DNA of 64,000 nucleotides, taken from contig NZ_JAIVFW010000001.1 of the NCBI RefSeq assembly GCF_020829595.1, positions 346,035 to 410,034 on the forward strand, in the 5' to 3' direction. The DNA is from Nostoc sp. CHAB 5844. Its GTDB lineage: Bacteria > Cyanobacteriota > Cyanobacteriia > Cyanobacteriales > Nostocaceae. Shown here one piece after another: positions 8,386-17,082 of this stretch. Within the stretch, counting starts at the first letter, position 1. Each line of letters begins with the position of its first letter. Below the pieces are notes generated by a model that was given only the letters and a program-made list of their open reading frames with translations, was not told where the DNA came from and searched no databases. The position numbers were made by a program, and so were the translations under genes.

Positions 8386-9996
8386 ATGAATTTAACATCT
8401 CGCTTGTATTTACTTGTTGCTTTGATGGGTGCAATTGTGATGCCATTAGTGCAAATACAAATCATAATTGCCTTACCAGCAACAGTAAATAATATTGCCC
8501 AGCAAGTAACTGTGCGTATTGATGGGGCTAATACTGGTTCTGGGGTGATTATTCGCCGTCAAGGTAATACTTATACTGTGTTAACGAATTGGCACGTCGT
8601 CGCCAAGGTGAGAGGTTATAATCTTCAAACTTATGATAGTAAAACTCATCAAGTTAACAACATTAGACATATTGGTAATATCGATGTAGCAGAAGTGCAA
8701 TTCACCAGTACAGAAAATTATCGGCAAGCTGAATTATTCACTGAACAATTAGCTGCTGGGACAACAGTATATACTGCTGGGTGGGCTGACCCGGATGCGG
8801 TGAGTGTCAGTCGTGAATATGTAATTGTACAGCAGTTGCTTACCAGAGTGGTGCAAAGACCAAAAGATGAGTATGCTTTGGTATTTAGCAATGCAACTAA
8901 AGCGGGAATGAGTGGCGGCCCTGTATTAGATGAACAGGGGCGCTTGGTGGGGATACATGGACAAGCTAGGAGAGACGAGAGAACACAGACAACGGATTTT
9001 TTAGGAATTCCGATTAATACTTATGGAAGACTTGCAGCAGCGCAATCGGTAAAACTGCCACAGTCAGAAGTTGTGCAGCCATCAAAACCTATTTCATCAG
9101 TTACTACTGAAACATTGAGAACTTTATCTGGTAACTCTGCCCGAGTTTTTTCTGTAGCATATAGTCCAGATGGACAAACTTTGGCCAGTGGAGGTTCCGG
9201 CAGAATTATCGAAATCTGGAATTTGTATACTGGCAAAGTCATTCGCACTTTATCTGGTCATTCTGACTGGGTTCAGTCCATAGCGTATAGCCCGGATGGC
9301 AAAACTTTAGCTAGTGGTAGTAGGGATAAAACTATTAAAATCTGGAATTTATCTACTGGCAAAGTCATTCGCACTTTATCTGGTGATTTTTTCCAGGTTT
9401 TGCCTGTAGCGTATAGCCCAGATGGTAAAACTTTAGCTGGTGGTAGTAGGGATAAAACTATTAAAATCTGGAATTTATCTACTGGCAAAGTCATTCGCAC
9501 TTTATCTGGTGATTTTTTCCAGGTTTTGCCTGTAGCGTATAGCCCAGATGGCAAAACTTTAGCTAGTGGTAGTAGGAATAAAACTATTAAAATCTGGAAT
9601 TTATCTACTGGCAAAGTCATTCGTACTTTATCTGGTCATTCTTACTCGGTGTCATCAGTGGCATATAGCTTGGATGGCAAAACTTTAGTTAGTGGTAGTT
9701 ATGACAAAACTATCAAAATCTGGAATTTATCTACTGGCAAAGTCATTCGTACTTTATCTGGTCATTCTGCCGCAGTTTTTTCTGTAGCATATAGCCCAGA
9801 TGGTAAAACTTTAGCTAGTGGTAGTTTCGACAACACTATCAAACTTTGGAATCTATCTACTGGCGAATTAGTTCGATCTTTAGCTGGTCACCATAACACG
9901 GTTTTGACTATAGCATATAGCCCGGATGGTAAAAATTTAGCTAGTGGTGGTTATGATAACATTATTAAAATCTGGAATCTGTCTGTTAGCAATTAA
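8386..9996 (+). CDS. trypsin-like protease fused to a seven-repeat WD40 propeller
   Basis: 536 residues from ATG 8386. Signal or anchor segment ~5-25; protease domain ~28-225 with His (LTNWHVV), Asp (NIDVAEVQF) and Ser (AGMSGGPVL); a short linker; then seven WD40 repeats of 42 residues (SPDGKTLASGS.DKTIKIWNLSTGKVI), enough for one complete propeller. Repeats 3 and 4 differ at only 3 of 126 bases and carry GDFF where the usual GH is expected. The propeller presumably selects the substrate. The start at 8386 is preferred over GTG 8347 because the signal peptide begins there. Confidence 0.87.
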   Translation: MNLTSRLYLLVALMGAIVMPLVQIQIIIALPATVNNIAQQVTVRIDGANTGSGVIIRRQGNTYTVLTNWHVVAKVRGYNLQTYDSKTHQVNNIRHIGNIDVAEVQFTSTENYRQAELFTEQLAAGTTVYTAGWADPDAVSVSREYVIVQQLLTRVVQRPKDEYALVFSNATKAGMSGGPVLDEQGRLVGIHGQARRDERTQTTDFLGIPINTYGRLAAAQSVKLPQSEVVQPSKPISSVTTETLRTLSGNSARVFSVAYSPDGQTLASGGSGRIIEIWNLYTGKVIRTLSGHSDWVQSIAYSPDGKTLASGSRDKTIKIWNLSTGKVIRTLSGDFFQVLPVAYSPDGKTLAGGSRDKTIKIWNLSTGKVIRTLSGDFFQVLPVAYSPDGKTLASGSRNKTIKIWNLSTGKVIRTLSGHSYSVSSVAYSLDGKTLVSGSYDKTIKIWNLSTGKVIRTLSGHSAAVFSVAYSPDGKTLASGSFDNTIKLWNLSTGELVRSLAGHHNTVLTIAYSPDGKNLASGGYDNIIKIWNLSVSN

Positions 9997-10049
9997 TTTG
10001 TCATACTAATTTTTAATGATGCTTACGGATCTGCTAACGTGATTAAGAA

Positions 10050-10168
10050 TATAGCAATTCCCAAGCACATGAAATACACCCCACCCGCGCTGTCGCGCAC
10101 CCTCCCCTTGCCAAGGGGAGGGTTGGGGAGGGGTGATTTTGTACCTCACTAGACCAGGAAACGCTATA
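10050..10168. repeat. MITE-like element with imperfect TIRs (TATAGC...GCTATA)
   Basis: The ends TATAGCAATTCC and (reverse complement of the right end) TATAGCGTTTCC are related inverted repeats. The core is a GC-rich palindrome, CCTCCCCTTGCCAAGGGGAGGG, flanked by CACCC..GGGTG. It lies between the convergent WD40-protease and kinase genes and codes for nothing. The terminal motif also bounds the element at 11771-12000. Confidence 0.5.
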
Positions 10169-10217
10169 AATAAGATGCAATAAAACACATAAAAAATCTC
10201 AAACTAATATTCCACTA

Positions 10218-11624
10218 TTATTCCTGTGTTTCTGTAATTTCAAAGGAATTAATTATTGATTCTGCAACTGGCAAAGAATTTGAATAATGCTCAACTGGGG
10301 CGATATAAGTAATGTAATAGGCTTTACCATTGCGAACTGTGCCAATTTCCATTACTTGATATTTACAGGCTTCTTCTTGGCGAGTGTAAGTTAATTTATA
10401 AGCTGCTTGTTTTGATAGAGTTGTTTGTGGCTGTGTTTTATCTTGAATTTGTTGATTTATCTCGTTATTTTTCAATCTTTTTAAAACTATATTTTTATAT
10501 TCATCCCGTGATAATAGTTGTGGGCTTAAATCGCTGACGTTAACAATCAGATTTGTATAACAAGAGTTATTTGTTTTGTTGTTACCAGGAACAATCTTGA
10601 TTTCGTCGCCTTCAAAACCACCTTGTTCTTGTAAGTTCCAGTCTTGGGGATATTGAATTTTGATAGTTTTCTTGTGATTTGCGTAACTTACAAAATTTGG
10701 TTTAGAATTAAAAGCTCGAGAGAAAAACCAGAATATCAAAGGAGTGATGGCTATGACTAATCCCACACTCAGCCACAGTTTCCAAGGCGAAGATTTGGGA
10801 GATAATGTTCTGATAGCTTGTAATGCTTCTGCTGCTGAAGGGTAACGCTGACGGTAGTCGTAGCGCACCATTTTATCGATGATATTTGCTAGTTTAGAAC
10901 TAACTTGAGCGCGATCGCGCCAAACAAATTCTCCGGTTTGGGGGTCTGTTGGTACGCCGCCTGCACAAGGATTTATCCCCGTTAAAGCTTGAATGGCAAT
11001 AATTCCCACTGCGTAAATATCACTGTGAAATGTTGGTTGTCCTTTTGCCTGTTCACTGGGCATATAACCAGGAGTTCCAATTGCAACAGTCAGACTCTTG
11101 ATTCCTATAGGACTCACAACCTGAGTGGTAACTTCTTTAACTGCACCAAAATCAATTAACACAATTTTGCCATCAGCCCGACGACGGCGAATATTTGAGG
11201 GTTTCAGATCCCGATGAATTAATTTCTGTTGATGAACAAAAGTTAAAACTTCTAAAATCCCCTCTAAAAGTTTAATTACTTCACGTTCTCTCAGTTTTTC
11301 TCCTGGAATCAATTCTTGAGTTAAGTCGTGACCTTCTATATATTCTTGTACTAAATAAAATTCTTGATTCTCTTGAAAGAATGCCAGCAAACGAGGTATT
11401 TGGTCATAATGTCCTAACCGTTCTAATTTTTCGGCTTCGGTGTCAAATAGTCTTTTGCCAACTGCTAAGGTATTTGGGTCGGTAGACACCGGTTTAAATT
11501 GCTTAACAATACATTGAGGATTTCCAGGCCGTCTTAAGTCAATGGCTGTAAAAGTAATCCCAAATCCTCCTTTGCCAAGTTGTGCCTGAATTTGGTAGTT
11601 TCCACCGAGAATTTGACCTATCAT
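10218..11624 (-). CDS. Ser/Thr protein kinase with membrane segment and PsbP-like C-terminal domain
   Basis: 468 residues from the ATG at 11624, the usual MIGQILGGNYQI start of cyanobacterial kinases. The kinase domain (residues ~10-275) has GKGGFG glycine loop, the VKQF lysine, HRDLKPSN catalytic loop and DFGAVK metal site, then GTPGYMPSEQ. A transmembrane helix follows at ~285-305, and the outside ~140 residues resemble PsbP/DUF1795-type folds (IQYPQDWNLQEQ... INSFEI). A receptor kinase with an extracytoplasmic sensor is inferred; signal and targets are unknown. Confidence 0.87.
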   Translation of the reverse strand: MIGQILGGNYQIQAQLGKGGFGITFTAIDLRRPGNPQCIVKQFKPVSTDPNTLAVGKRLFDTEAEKLERLGHYDQIPRLLAFFQENQEFYLVQEYIEGHDLTQELIPGEKLREREVIKLLEGILEVLTFVHQQKLIHRDLKPSNIRRRRADGKIVLIDFGAVKEVTTQVVSPIGIKSLTVAIGTPGYMPSEQAKGQPTFHSDIYAVGIIAIQALTGINPCAGGVPTDPQTGEFVWRDRAQVSSKLANIIDKMVRYDYRQRYPSAAEALQAIRTLSPKSSPWKLWLSVGLVIAITPLIFWFFSRAFNSKPNFVSYANHKKTIKIQYPQDWNLQEQGGFEGDEIKIVPGNNKTNNSCYTNLIVNVSDLSPQLLSRDEYKNIVLKRLKNNEINQQIQDKTQPQTTLSKQAAYKLTYTRQEEACKYQVMEIGTVRNGKAYYITYIAPVEHYSNSLPVAESIINSFEITETQE

Positions 11625-11770
11625 CTCAGTCACCAATTTACCCTGCAATTTTTATACCATTTATCTCAGGGCTTCTGTTCGACTCCTATCTGGACAGATT
11701 CTCATGGATGGGGAGTGACATGATACTGCTAAAGTACACCTCAGTTATGCAAATTGCTGGGAACTATTAC

Positions 11771-12000
11771 TATAGCGGTTCTCACTGAGAGTGCAATACA
11801 GTCGTCACCTCATACCATTTCACTTTAAAATTGATACATTTAGGCAGGCAGAGGAGCAGGGGAGCAGAGGGGCAGAGGAGAAATTATTTGTATCATTTAT
11901 TTGGTGAAATGGTATCACCCCGTATTTGCTAACGCAAACATTCTCCTTACCAAGGAAAGGAGGTGAAAAAATCTATTTCATGCAAACGAGAACTGCTATA
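11771..12000. mobile_element. MITE-like element interrupted by a second MITE
   Basis: The left end TATAGCGGTTCTCA (11771) and the reverse complement of the right end (TATAGCAGTTCTCG, ending 12000) form terminal inverted repeats. Inside lies another element at 11812-11915. It fills the gap between the kinase start and the tRNA-Pro terminator; no gene is seen in 11625-12027. Confidence 0.6.
11812..11915. mobile_element. 104-bp MITE-like element nested in another
   Basis: Ends ATACCATTTCAC (11812-11823) and GTGAAATGGTAT (11904-11915) are a perfect 12-bp inverted repeat that continues imperfectly for ~31 bp (GATACA near 11833 matches TGTATC near 11888). The middle is purine-rich (repeated GCAGAGG). 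Its position inside the 11771-12000 element gives an insertion order: this one came second. Confidence 0.62.
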
Positions 12001-12027
12001 TACATGGGCTTTAAAAGTCGGCTCTAC

Positions 12028-12063
12028 TAAAAAACCTGCTAATCTTGATTTAAAATTAGCAGG
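12028..12063 (-). terminator. Rho-independent terminator of tRNA-Pro
   Basis: On the minus strand: CCTGCTAAT, 11-base loop, ATTAGCAGG (a perfect 9-bp stem), then TTTTTT. It begins 17 bases past the tRNA 3' end and is correctly oriented for it. Confidence 0.85.
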
Positions 12064-12079
12064 CTAGGGATTTTATCAA

Positions 12080-12153
12080 TCGGAGCGGCGGGATTCGAAC
12101 CCACGACCTCCACTACCCCAAAGTGGCGCGCTACCAAGCTGCGCTACGCCCCG
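12080..12153 (-). tRNA. tRNA-Pro (anticodon GGG)
   Basis: 74 bases folding as a standard cloverleaf on the minus strand. The acceptor pair CGGGGCG/CGCTCCG has one G-U pair, with discriminator A. The D arm contains AGCTTGGTAGC. The anticodon stem CCACT/AGTGG encloses loop TTGGGGT, giving anticodon GGG. The T arm is GTGGG-TTCGAAT-CCCGC. The 3' CCA is not encoded and would be added by the CCA-adding enzyme (a candidate is at 32338-33609). Confidence 0.95.
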
Positions 12154-12203
12154 GTCAGAAATATCATTTTATCGCAAAACTTTAGGGGAATCAAGGAGCT
12201 AGT

Positions 12204-12569
12204 TTAAAAAACTTTGAGCATCCCAGCAGCTTGCAACAAACCAGGTATAGCAGAGGCATTCCATCTACCTTCTGCACAGCGTCCTGTGTTGAGGATGAAG
12301 CGCAGACTATATTCATGGGGATAGCCTTCCACTTCCATCCATAATAAATCGCTTTCGGCCTCACAAGCAATCTTTTCTTCATCCATTAATTCGGCTGTGA
12401 GTTGTTTTATCGTGTCTGCTAACTGTGTTAACAGACGGCAAAATTCCTTCAACTCAGCTTCGGTTAACTCAATAGCCCAATCATCAGTACCCACTAACCC
12501 TTTAAATTCGGGTGCGTTAGGGTTCCAGCCAATACGCCAACCAGAACCGCTTTTAATTAGACGTTCCAT
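12204..12569 (-). CDS. DUF1818 family protein
   Basis: 121 residues from ATG 12569 (MERLIKSGSGWRIGWNP), the usual start of the cyanobacterial/plastid-lineage DUF1818 family; a second ATG lies two codons upstream. Conserved features include GWRIGWNPNAP, FKGLVGTDDWAIELTEAE and a C-terminal LLQAAGMLKVF. No signal peptide or membrane segment, so cytosolic. The function is unknown. It stands close to tRNA-Pro but is separated from it by ~50 bases. Confidence 0.85.
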   Translation of the reverse strand: MERLIKSGSGWRIGWNPNAPEFKGLVGTDDWAIELTEAELKEFCRLLTQLADTIKQLTAELMDEEKIACEAESDLLWMEVEGYPHEYSLRFILNTGRCAEGRWNASAIPGLLQAAGMLKVF

Positions 12570-12622
12570 CTTCAAATTTTGGATTTTGGATTGGACAATT
12601 GTGGATAATATTTAATGCACAA

Positions 12623-13231
12623 TCACTTTAGGAGATCAGCGCCGCCTGTTTGGGGTTTCTGGGGAGTAGTGGAAGTGCTAGGGCTAGATTGGTTGCTAGT
12701 ATTTTGGGAATTGGGATTAAAGATGTTGACTAAGGTTTGGACTAAAGCATCTCGTTGAGGACGACTAAGGCGGGCAATGGCTTGGCGATCGCCCTCTAGA
12801 GGATTCTGCCGTAATGTATCATTACCTGGATAGGTGGTGTCATACATAATTTCATTCGCTCCCAGGTAATCAGCCATTGTTAGCTTCCAGTCTAAGCGAT
12901 AAATGGGCGATCGTTCTTTTACATAGACGTGATAGCGAATGACGCGATTAGCTAAAGTGTTACTTTCCGCAACTCTGCCAGATTCTTTGTTAATATACTT
13001 ATTTTCTTTCGGCAGGTCGGGTAATTGCTGATATACTAACTGCCAAACATCAGATGGACTAATTCTTTGAGCTACGGCAGGCTGAATGCTAATAAAACTA
13101 GAGTGGTGTGATTGACTTGTGCCTAAACTCACAACAAGCCCACCCACAATCAAAGCAATGATTAATGCTGAGTTAAACTTCACAACCATCAGCAGGATAA
13201 TTGAGCAACGCAGAATTGTTTTCTTTTTCAA
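12623..13231 (-). CDS. secreted hypothetical protein
   Basis: 202 residues. The N-terminus has a hydrophobic segment (~17-40) and ends in an AxA-like site (PAVAQR, ~54), suggesting export. The middle contains SDVWQLVYQQLPDLPKEN and YHVYVKERSPIYRLDWKLTMADYLGANE, a pattern I have met only in cyanobacterial hypothetical proteins. The C-terminal 40 residues are Ser/Thr/Pro/Gln-rich and disordered. The exact start is uncertain; a Met at residue 15 would also leave a signal peptide. No function can be given. Confidence 0.68.
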   Translation of the reverse strand: MKKKTILRCSIILLMVVKFNSALIIALIVGGLVVSLGTSQSHHSSFISIQPAVAQRISPSDVWQLVYQQLPDLPKENKYINKESGRVAESNTLANRVIRYHVYVKERSPIYRLDWKLTMADYLGANEIMYDTTYPGNDTLRQNPLEGDRQAIARLSRPQRDALVQTLVNIFNPNSQNTSNQSSPSTSTTPQKPQTGGADLLK

Positions 13232-13438
13232 AAGGTAAAGATTTTGAGATAAAGGTGCAATTATACAAATATTTCAGGGTGTTGTATATTTGCAGGATGA
13301 TTTTGTTGGTTTTGTAGGATGGGCATCTTGCCCGTCCCGTGCATTTTTAGGGCAGGCAGGATGCATACCCCACAAGAATCATCCCTTAATTCAGCCATGC
13401 CTATTTTTGTACTCAGCACCTTCACCGCAGGACAGCTT

Positions 13439-13675
13439 TTACATTTCACCAATGATTTCTGGCTGAGTCAGTTCATCAGACATTTCGATGATTGCTCTTA
13501 ACACAGGTTTCATCATTACATCTTCGGAACTTTCAAAATCTTCATAACGCCGACGCTTGGCACGATTTGCCACCTGAACCGTAATGCGGTAGCGATTCGA
13601 GGCTGCACTAATTAAATCCTCGGCACGGTGCATAATTTGAGTTTGGGTTGTCTCGAACTTGGAACGCTTGAGCAT
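13439..13675 (-). CDS. rpoZ: RNA polymerase omega subunit
   Basis: 78 residues, the normal length for cyanobacterial omega. [20 protein letters not shown] is the family N-terminus; [19 protein letters not shown] carries the conserved RYR..V.V..RAKRR core that contacts beta-prime. ATG 13675 is chosen over the 26 upstream in-frame residues, which are unrelated. Omega helps assemble the polymerase core and, in cyanobacteria, affects sigma recruitment. The gene is monocistronic here. Confidence 0.93.
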   Translation of the reverse strand: MLKRSKFETTQTQIMHRAEDLISAASNRYRITVQVANRAKRRRYEDFESSEDVMMKPVLRAIIEMSDELTQPEIIGEM

Positions 13676-13862
13676 AATTAATGGTTCTTGGGGACATTCC
13701 CCAGTGTAGCAGTACTGTATGGCAGTCAACAGTAAACAGTAATCAGTTATCAAGGCAGATAGTGGCAGAGTGGTAGGCGTTGGTGATGCTTAACACCATT
13801 GATAGAGGTTGATAGCCTTGTATCAATTTATAAATAATTTTGTAAGACTATATTCATATCAC

Positions 13863-14282
13863 ATGGCTAATCTTTTGGAAACTGCTGTTAATGCAGGCAA
13901 TTTCAACACTCTAGTAGAAGCTGCTAAGGCTGCACAAATCACAGATACTCTTCAAAGCCCTGATTTTTTTACACTTTTTGCACCTACGGATGAGGCTTTT
14001 GCACAGCTACCAGAGGGAACCTTAGATGCGTTACTGCAAGATACTGCCAAACTGAAGAAAATTGTTAGCTATCATGTTGCTTTTGGCGATGTCAGGTCTG
14101 ATGACTTGGTGCAAATTGAAGAAACAGAGACTCTTGAGGGATCTGTTTTAGCAATTGAGTCTGCTAACGGAGATATTAAAGTAAATGATGCCAAAATCCT
14201 CAAAACTGATATTCTGGCAGACAATGGTGTAATTCATGTTATTGATGCAGTTCTAATACCTGCCATGGTTGCTGGACATTAA
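13863..14282 (+). CDS. fasciclin (FAS1) domain protein
   Basis: 139 residues from ATG 13863: one FAS1 domain with both signature blocks, H1 (FFTLFAPTDEAFAQLP, ~37-52) and H2 (NGVIHVIDAVLIP, near the end). There is no signal peptide, unlike many secreted FAS1 proteins, so it may be cytosolic. FAS1 domains mediate protein-protein or cell adhesion contacts; the bacterial single-domain forms have no fixed role. It is an isolated gene. Confidence 0.88.
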   Translation: MANLLETAVNAGNFNTLVEAAKAAQITDTLQSPDFFTLFAPTDEAFAQLPEGTLDALLQDTAKLKKIVSYHVAFGDVRSDDLVQIEETETLEGSVLAIESANGDIKVNDAKILKTDILADNGVIHVIDAVLIPAMVAGH

Positions 14283-14463
14283 GAAATTAGGGAGTAGGGA
14301 GTAGAGAATACACCCTACAACTACTACACCCTTGTTTTATCGCTCTTTAGTCACTCTCGCTAGATAAAAATCCCAAACCCTTATTTTTACCGACTTTCAT
14401 AAATTTAGGCGACTCAGATTATAAATTACGAATTATAAATTACGAATTACGAATTACGAATTA
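14283..14463. repeat. short tandem repeats between convergent genes
   Basis: Contains GGGAGTAGGGAGTAG (from ~14289) and a run of AATTACGAATTATAAATTACG heptad-like units (about 14420-14462). No gene seen. Confidence 0.5.
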
Positions 14464-16263
14464 TTAATAACACTGTTTTGCTGCTGAAGGGTTGCCAATA
14501 GGATGTAGGTCTGCTTCCCAAATACTGATATAAATAAAATCACAATTTTGACGCACAATTTGTCCTTTCACAAAACCTAAATCAAAACTAAAATCATCTG
14601 TTTGGCGCTGTTGAATTTGTTGTAATTTTTGCTGAATATCTGGAGTGACTTGTCCATTAAGCATTCCACTTAAAGTATTTTGCATTACATTCAGGTCTAC
14701 TGTTTGGGCAAAAGCTGCCTCGGTTTGCACTAACCTTCCTGAACTACGGTCGAATAAATAGCCCAAGTCGATTTGATTCGGCACTAAATTATACGTGACA
14801 GCACGAGTTTTACCCCACAAACCCCGATAATCTTTACTTGGCTTTCCAAGACTTGCTTCTACTGTGCTTCTGTTTGTACCTGTAGGAAATGCTGGAATGC
14901 TTGGACGGCTTGTTGTACTTTCTTTTTTTTTATTATCTGGCTTGTCTTGTTGTGCGGCAGGTGCTTCTTTGGTAGGAATTACAGCTGGTTGTGTATTGGG
15001 TGTGGTTGTTGAACTATTAGTATTTGGAATTACAGGCTGAGTATCGGTGTTTATTGAAGATTCATTGCCAGAATTAGAGTCTGTTGTGTCGTTGTTGGCA
15101 GATAAAGGAGCAGAATTTATTGGCTGCTGTGGGGAAGTACTAGGTGTAACAGAAGATGGTGGTGCAGCAGCAGGCTGATTATTGGCTTCTAAAGATGGAA
15201 TAGGAGATGCTGGAGAGTCGGAATTTGTAATGATGGGTACTTCTGAGTGTTGGGGACGAGTCAAGCGAAAAATTCCTATCCCAGCAATTAAAGCAGCAAC
15301 TATTAACCCACCAAATATCAAAATAGGTTTTTGAGGATTTCTTGAAACAATTGTTGGAGGCGTAGAAAATGCTTGGGTTGGCTGAGTTGATGCAGTCACA
15401 GCAGGACTGAGACTGATAGTAGCGGATGTAGCAATATTACTGATAGAGTTTAAAGCATCAAGCATTTTACTAGCAGTGCTGTAGCGATCGCTCGGTTGGG
15501 GTTTAATTGCCTGATTCAGCACCATCGCTAGTTGTGGCGAAACCTGCGGCGCGTCATTCTGCCAGAGAATCTCGCCAGTTTGTTGATTAGTTGATAATCC
15601 TGAAGGCTGTTTACCAGTCAATAAATAAATAGCTGTTAAGCCTAAACTATAGATATCTGTAGCGTAAACTGGTCGTCCGATAGCTTGTTCACTTGGCATA
15701 TATTCAGGCGTACCTATCACCAGCGATTGAGTCGGATATCCTGGTTTACTTACCACTGTTCGGATGGTTTCTTTAACTGCACCGAAATCAATCAAAACTG
15801 GTTTGCCATCAACAGAACGCAAAATAATATTATCTGGTTTGATATCTCGGTGAATGATGCCTTTGCTATGTACATAATTCAATACTGATAGCAAACTTAA
15901 GAGAATTTCTCGGACTGTGGTTTCACTTTGGCATCCTCTAGTTGCCACAAGATGGGTTAAAGTTTCACCGTGAATCCATTCTTGCACCAGATAAAACAGT
16001 CCATTCTCCGAAAAATAAGCGTGTAGCCTGGGAATTTGGTCACTACTTTCCCCCAGATACTCCAAAGTTGCTGCTTCTCTTTCAAACCGTTGCTGAATTA
16101 ATTGATAGGTTTGAGGATCATTGGCAATTGGTTTTAGTTGCTTAATCACACAGCGACGGCGAGAAGGCATATGAGTATCTTCTGCCAAAAAGGTTTCCCC
16201 AAATCCCCCAGCACCGAGTACCTGGATAACTTGATAGCGATTATTGAGCAGAATGGATGTCAT
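14464..16263 (-). CDS. Ser/Thr protein kinase with membrane segment and long disordered linker
   Basis: 599 residues. Kinase domain ~8-270: GAGGFGETF glycine loop, VIKQLKP lysine, HRDIKPDN, DFGAVKE, and GTPEYMPSEQ. A transmembrane helix at ~305-325 (ILIFGGLIVAALIAGIGIF) is followed by ~130 residues rich in Ser, Thr, Asn and Pro, then a C-terminal domain of ~140 residues starting GTNRSTVEASLGKPSKDYRG, reminiscent of SmpA/BamE-like folds. It likely senses an extracytoplasmic signal. Its kinase domain is paralogous to the one at 10218-11624, but the sensor is different. Confidence 0.87.
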   Translation of the reverse strand: MTSILLNNRYQVIQVLGAGGFGETFLAEDTHMPSRRRCVIKQLKPIANDPQTYQLIQQRFEREAATLEYLGESSDQIPRLHAYFSENGLFYLVQEWIHGETLTHLVATRGCQSETTVREILLSLLSVLNYVHSKGIIHRDIKPDNIILRSVDGKPVLIDFGAVKETIRTVVSKPGYPTQSLVIGTPEYMPSEQAIGRPVYATDIYSLGLTAIYLLTGKQPSGLSTNQQTGEILWQNDAPQVSPQLAMVLNQAIKPQPSDRYSTASKMLDALNSISNIATSATISLSPAVTASTQPTQAFSTPPTIVSRNPQKPILIFGGLIVAALIAGIGIFRLTRPQHSEVPIITNSDSPASPIPSLEANNQPAAAPPSSVTPSTSPQQPINSAPLSANNDTTDSNSGNESSINTDTQPVIPNTNSSTTTPNTQPAVIPTKEAPAAQQDKPDNKKKESTTSRPSIPAFPTGTNRSTVEASLGKPSKDYRGLWGKTRAVTYNLVPNQIDLGYLFDRSSGRLVQTEAAFAQTVDLNVMQNTLSGMLNGQVTPDIQQKLQQIQQRQTDDFSFDLGFVKGQIVRQNCDFIYISIWEADLHPIGNPSAAKQCY

Positions 16264-16395
16264 GAACAGTTCAATATGTCCGCCATATTTAAATGTACAT
16301 CACGATGTCCAGGCAGATAATGTTCCCTAGTGAGATAACGAGAGTGTTTATAAAATAAATCTTACGTGCGGGAGATTACGGCTTTGCAATTATTT

Positions 16396-16425
16396 CAAAA
16401 ATCAAGTATGAGTCATATAGTGAGA
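16396..16425. repeat. solo end of the 31005-31230 type MITE
   Basis: ATTTCAAAAATCAAGTATGAGTCATATA closely matches the right terminal repeat of the elements at 31005-31230 and 46508-46692. No matching left end is seen, so this is a solitary, diverged terminus. Confidence 0.4.
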
Positions 16426-16451
16426 CTACTTTTATTCTGAATTCTGCTGTA

Positions 16452-16697
16452 TCACTTGTCTAACCAAGCCTGTAAATCAGCCAAACTGGTAAAATCTAAC
16501 AATGCTTCGCTTAAATCTTCCAAAATAGGCAAAGGCAAAGCAGCAATTGAGGAGCGCATTTCCTCAGACAATACTCCAAACCGCTTAGTTAGCTGTCGCA
16601 TAACCAGATTAAAAGTTGCTTGTTCACGTCCTTCCTCACGTCCTTCTTCTTTAATTTCTCGGTAAACTCTCGTTTCTTTGAGTGTAATTACTAACAT
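16452..16697 (-). pseudogene. C-terminal fragment of an Rpn/PD-(D/E)XK-type protein (DUF4351)
   Basis: 81 residues: EIKEEGREEGREQ linker and a DUF4351-like tail (LVMRQLTKRFGVLSEEMRSSI...LPILEDLSEALLDF). In full-length relatives this tail follows a ~200-residue recombination-promoting nuclease domain, which is missing. A start at 16697 could still make a small protein, but a truncated gene is the simpler reading. Confidence 0.65.
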
Positions 16698-16773
16698 AGA
16701 CTCAACATCTCTTCTGCTTAATTGTTCAAATGTGTAGCCAGACTACCAACAGAGTTATTGCCATATGCTCTAG

Positions 16774-17082
16774 CAACAGCTAGCAGCCAAAATCAGTGCA
16801 GCTAACCAAGAATATGGTGACTTGAAATATCCCCAACCCCTTACCTTGTCGCAAATTCAACAACAACTCGATAAAGATACGCTGCTGTTGCAATACTCCA
16901 TAGGTGAAGAACGCAGTTATCTTTGGGCTGTCACGCCTAATTCCCTCAACACTTACGAACTACCAGGACGCGGAAAAATTGTCCAAGCTGCACAGAACTA
17001 TAAAAAACCATTACTTCTTTGTCAAAACTTCTCTCCCGTCCAAGAAGCCAAATTCTTCCGAGCCGCAACCCAACTGAGTTAG
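16774..17082 (+). pseudogene. fragment of a CHAT-TPR protein
   Basis: The frame opens after a stop at 16771 with QQLAAKISAANQEYGDLKYPQPLTL and continues through QIQQQLDKDTLLLQYSIGEERSYLWAVT to an early stop. This segment is the typical entry into a caspase-like CHAT domain of Nostocales TPR-CHAT proteins. Neither the TPRs nor the catalytic His/Cys part is present. It is a relic. Confidence 0.68.

Noticed and set aside
9273..9620. Long antisense ORF with internal repeats opposite the WD40 region
   Set aside because: It is the shadow of the WD40 repeats on the other strand; the repetition is explained by the 126-base units.
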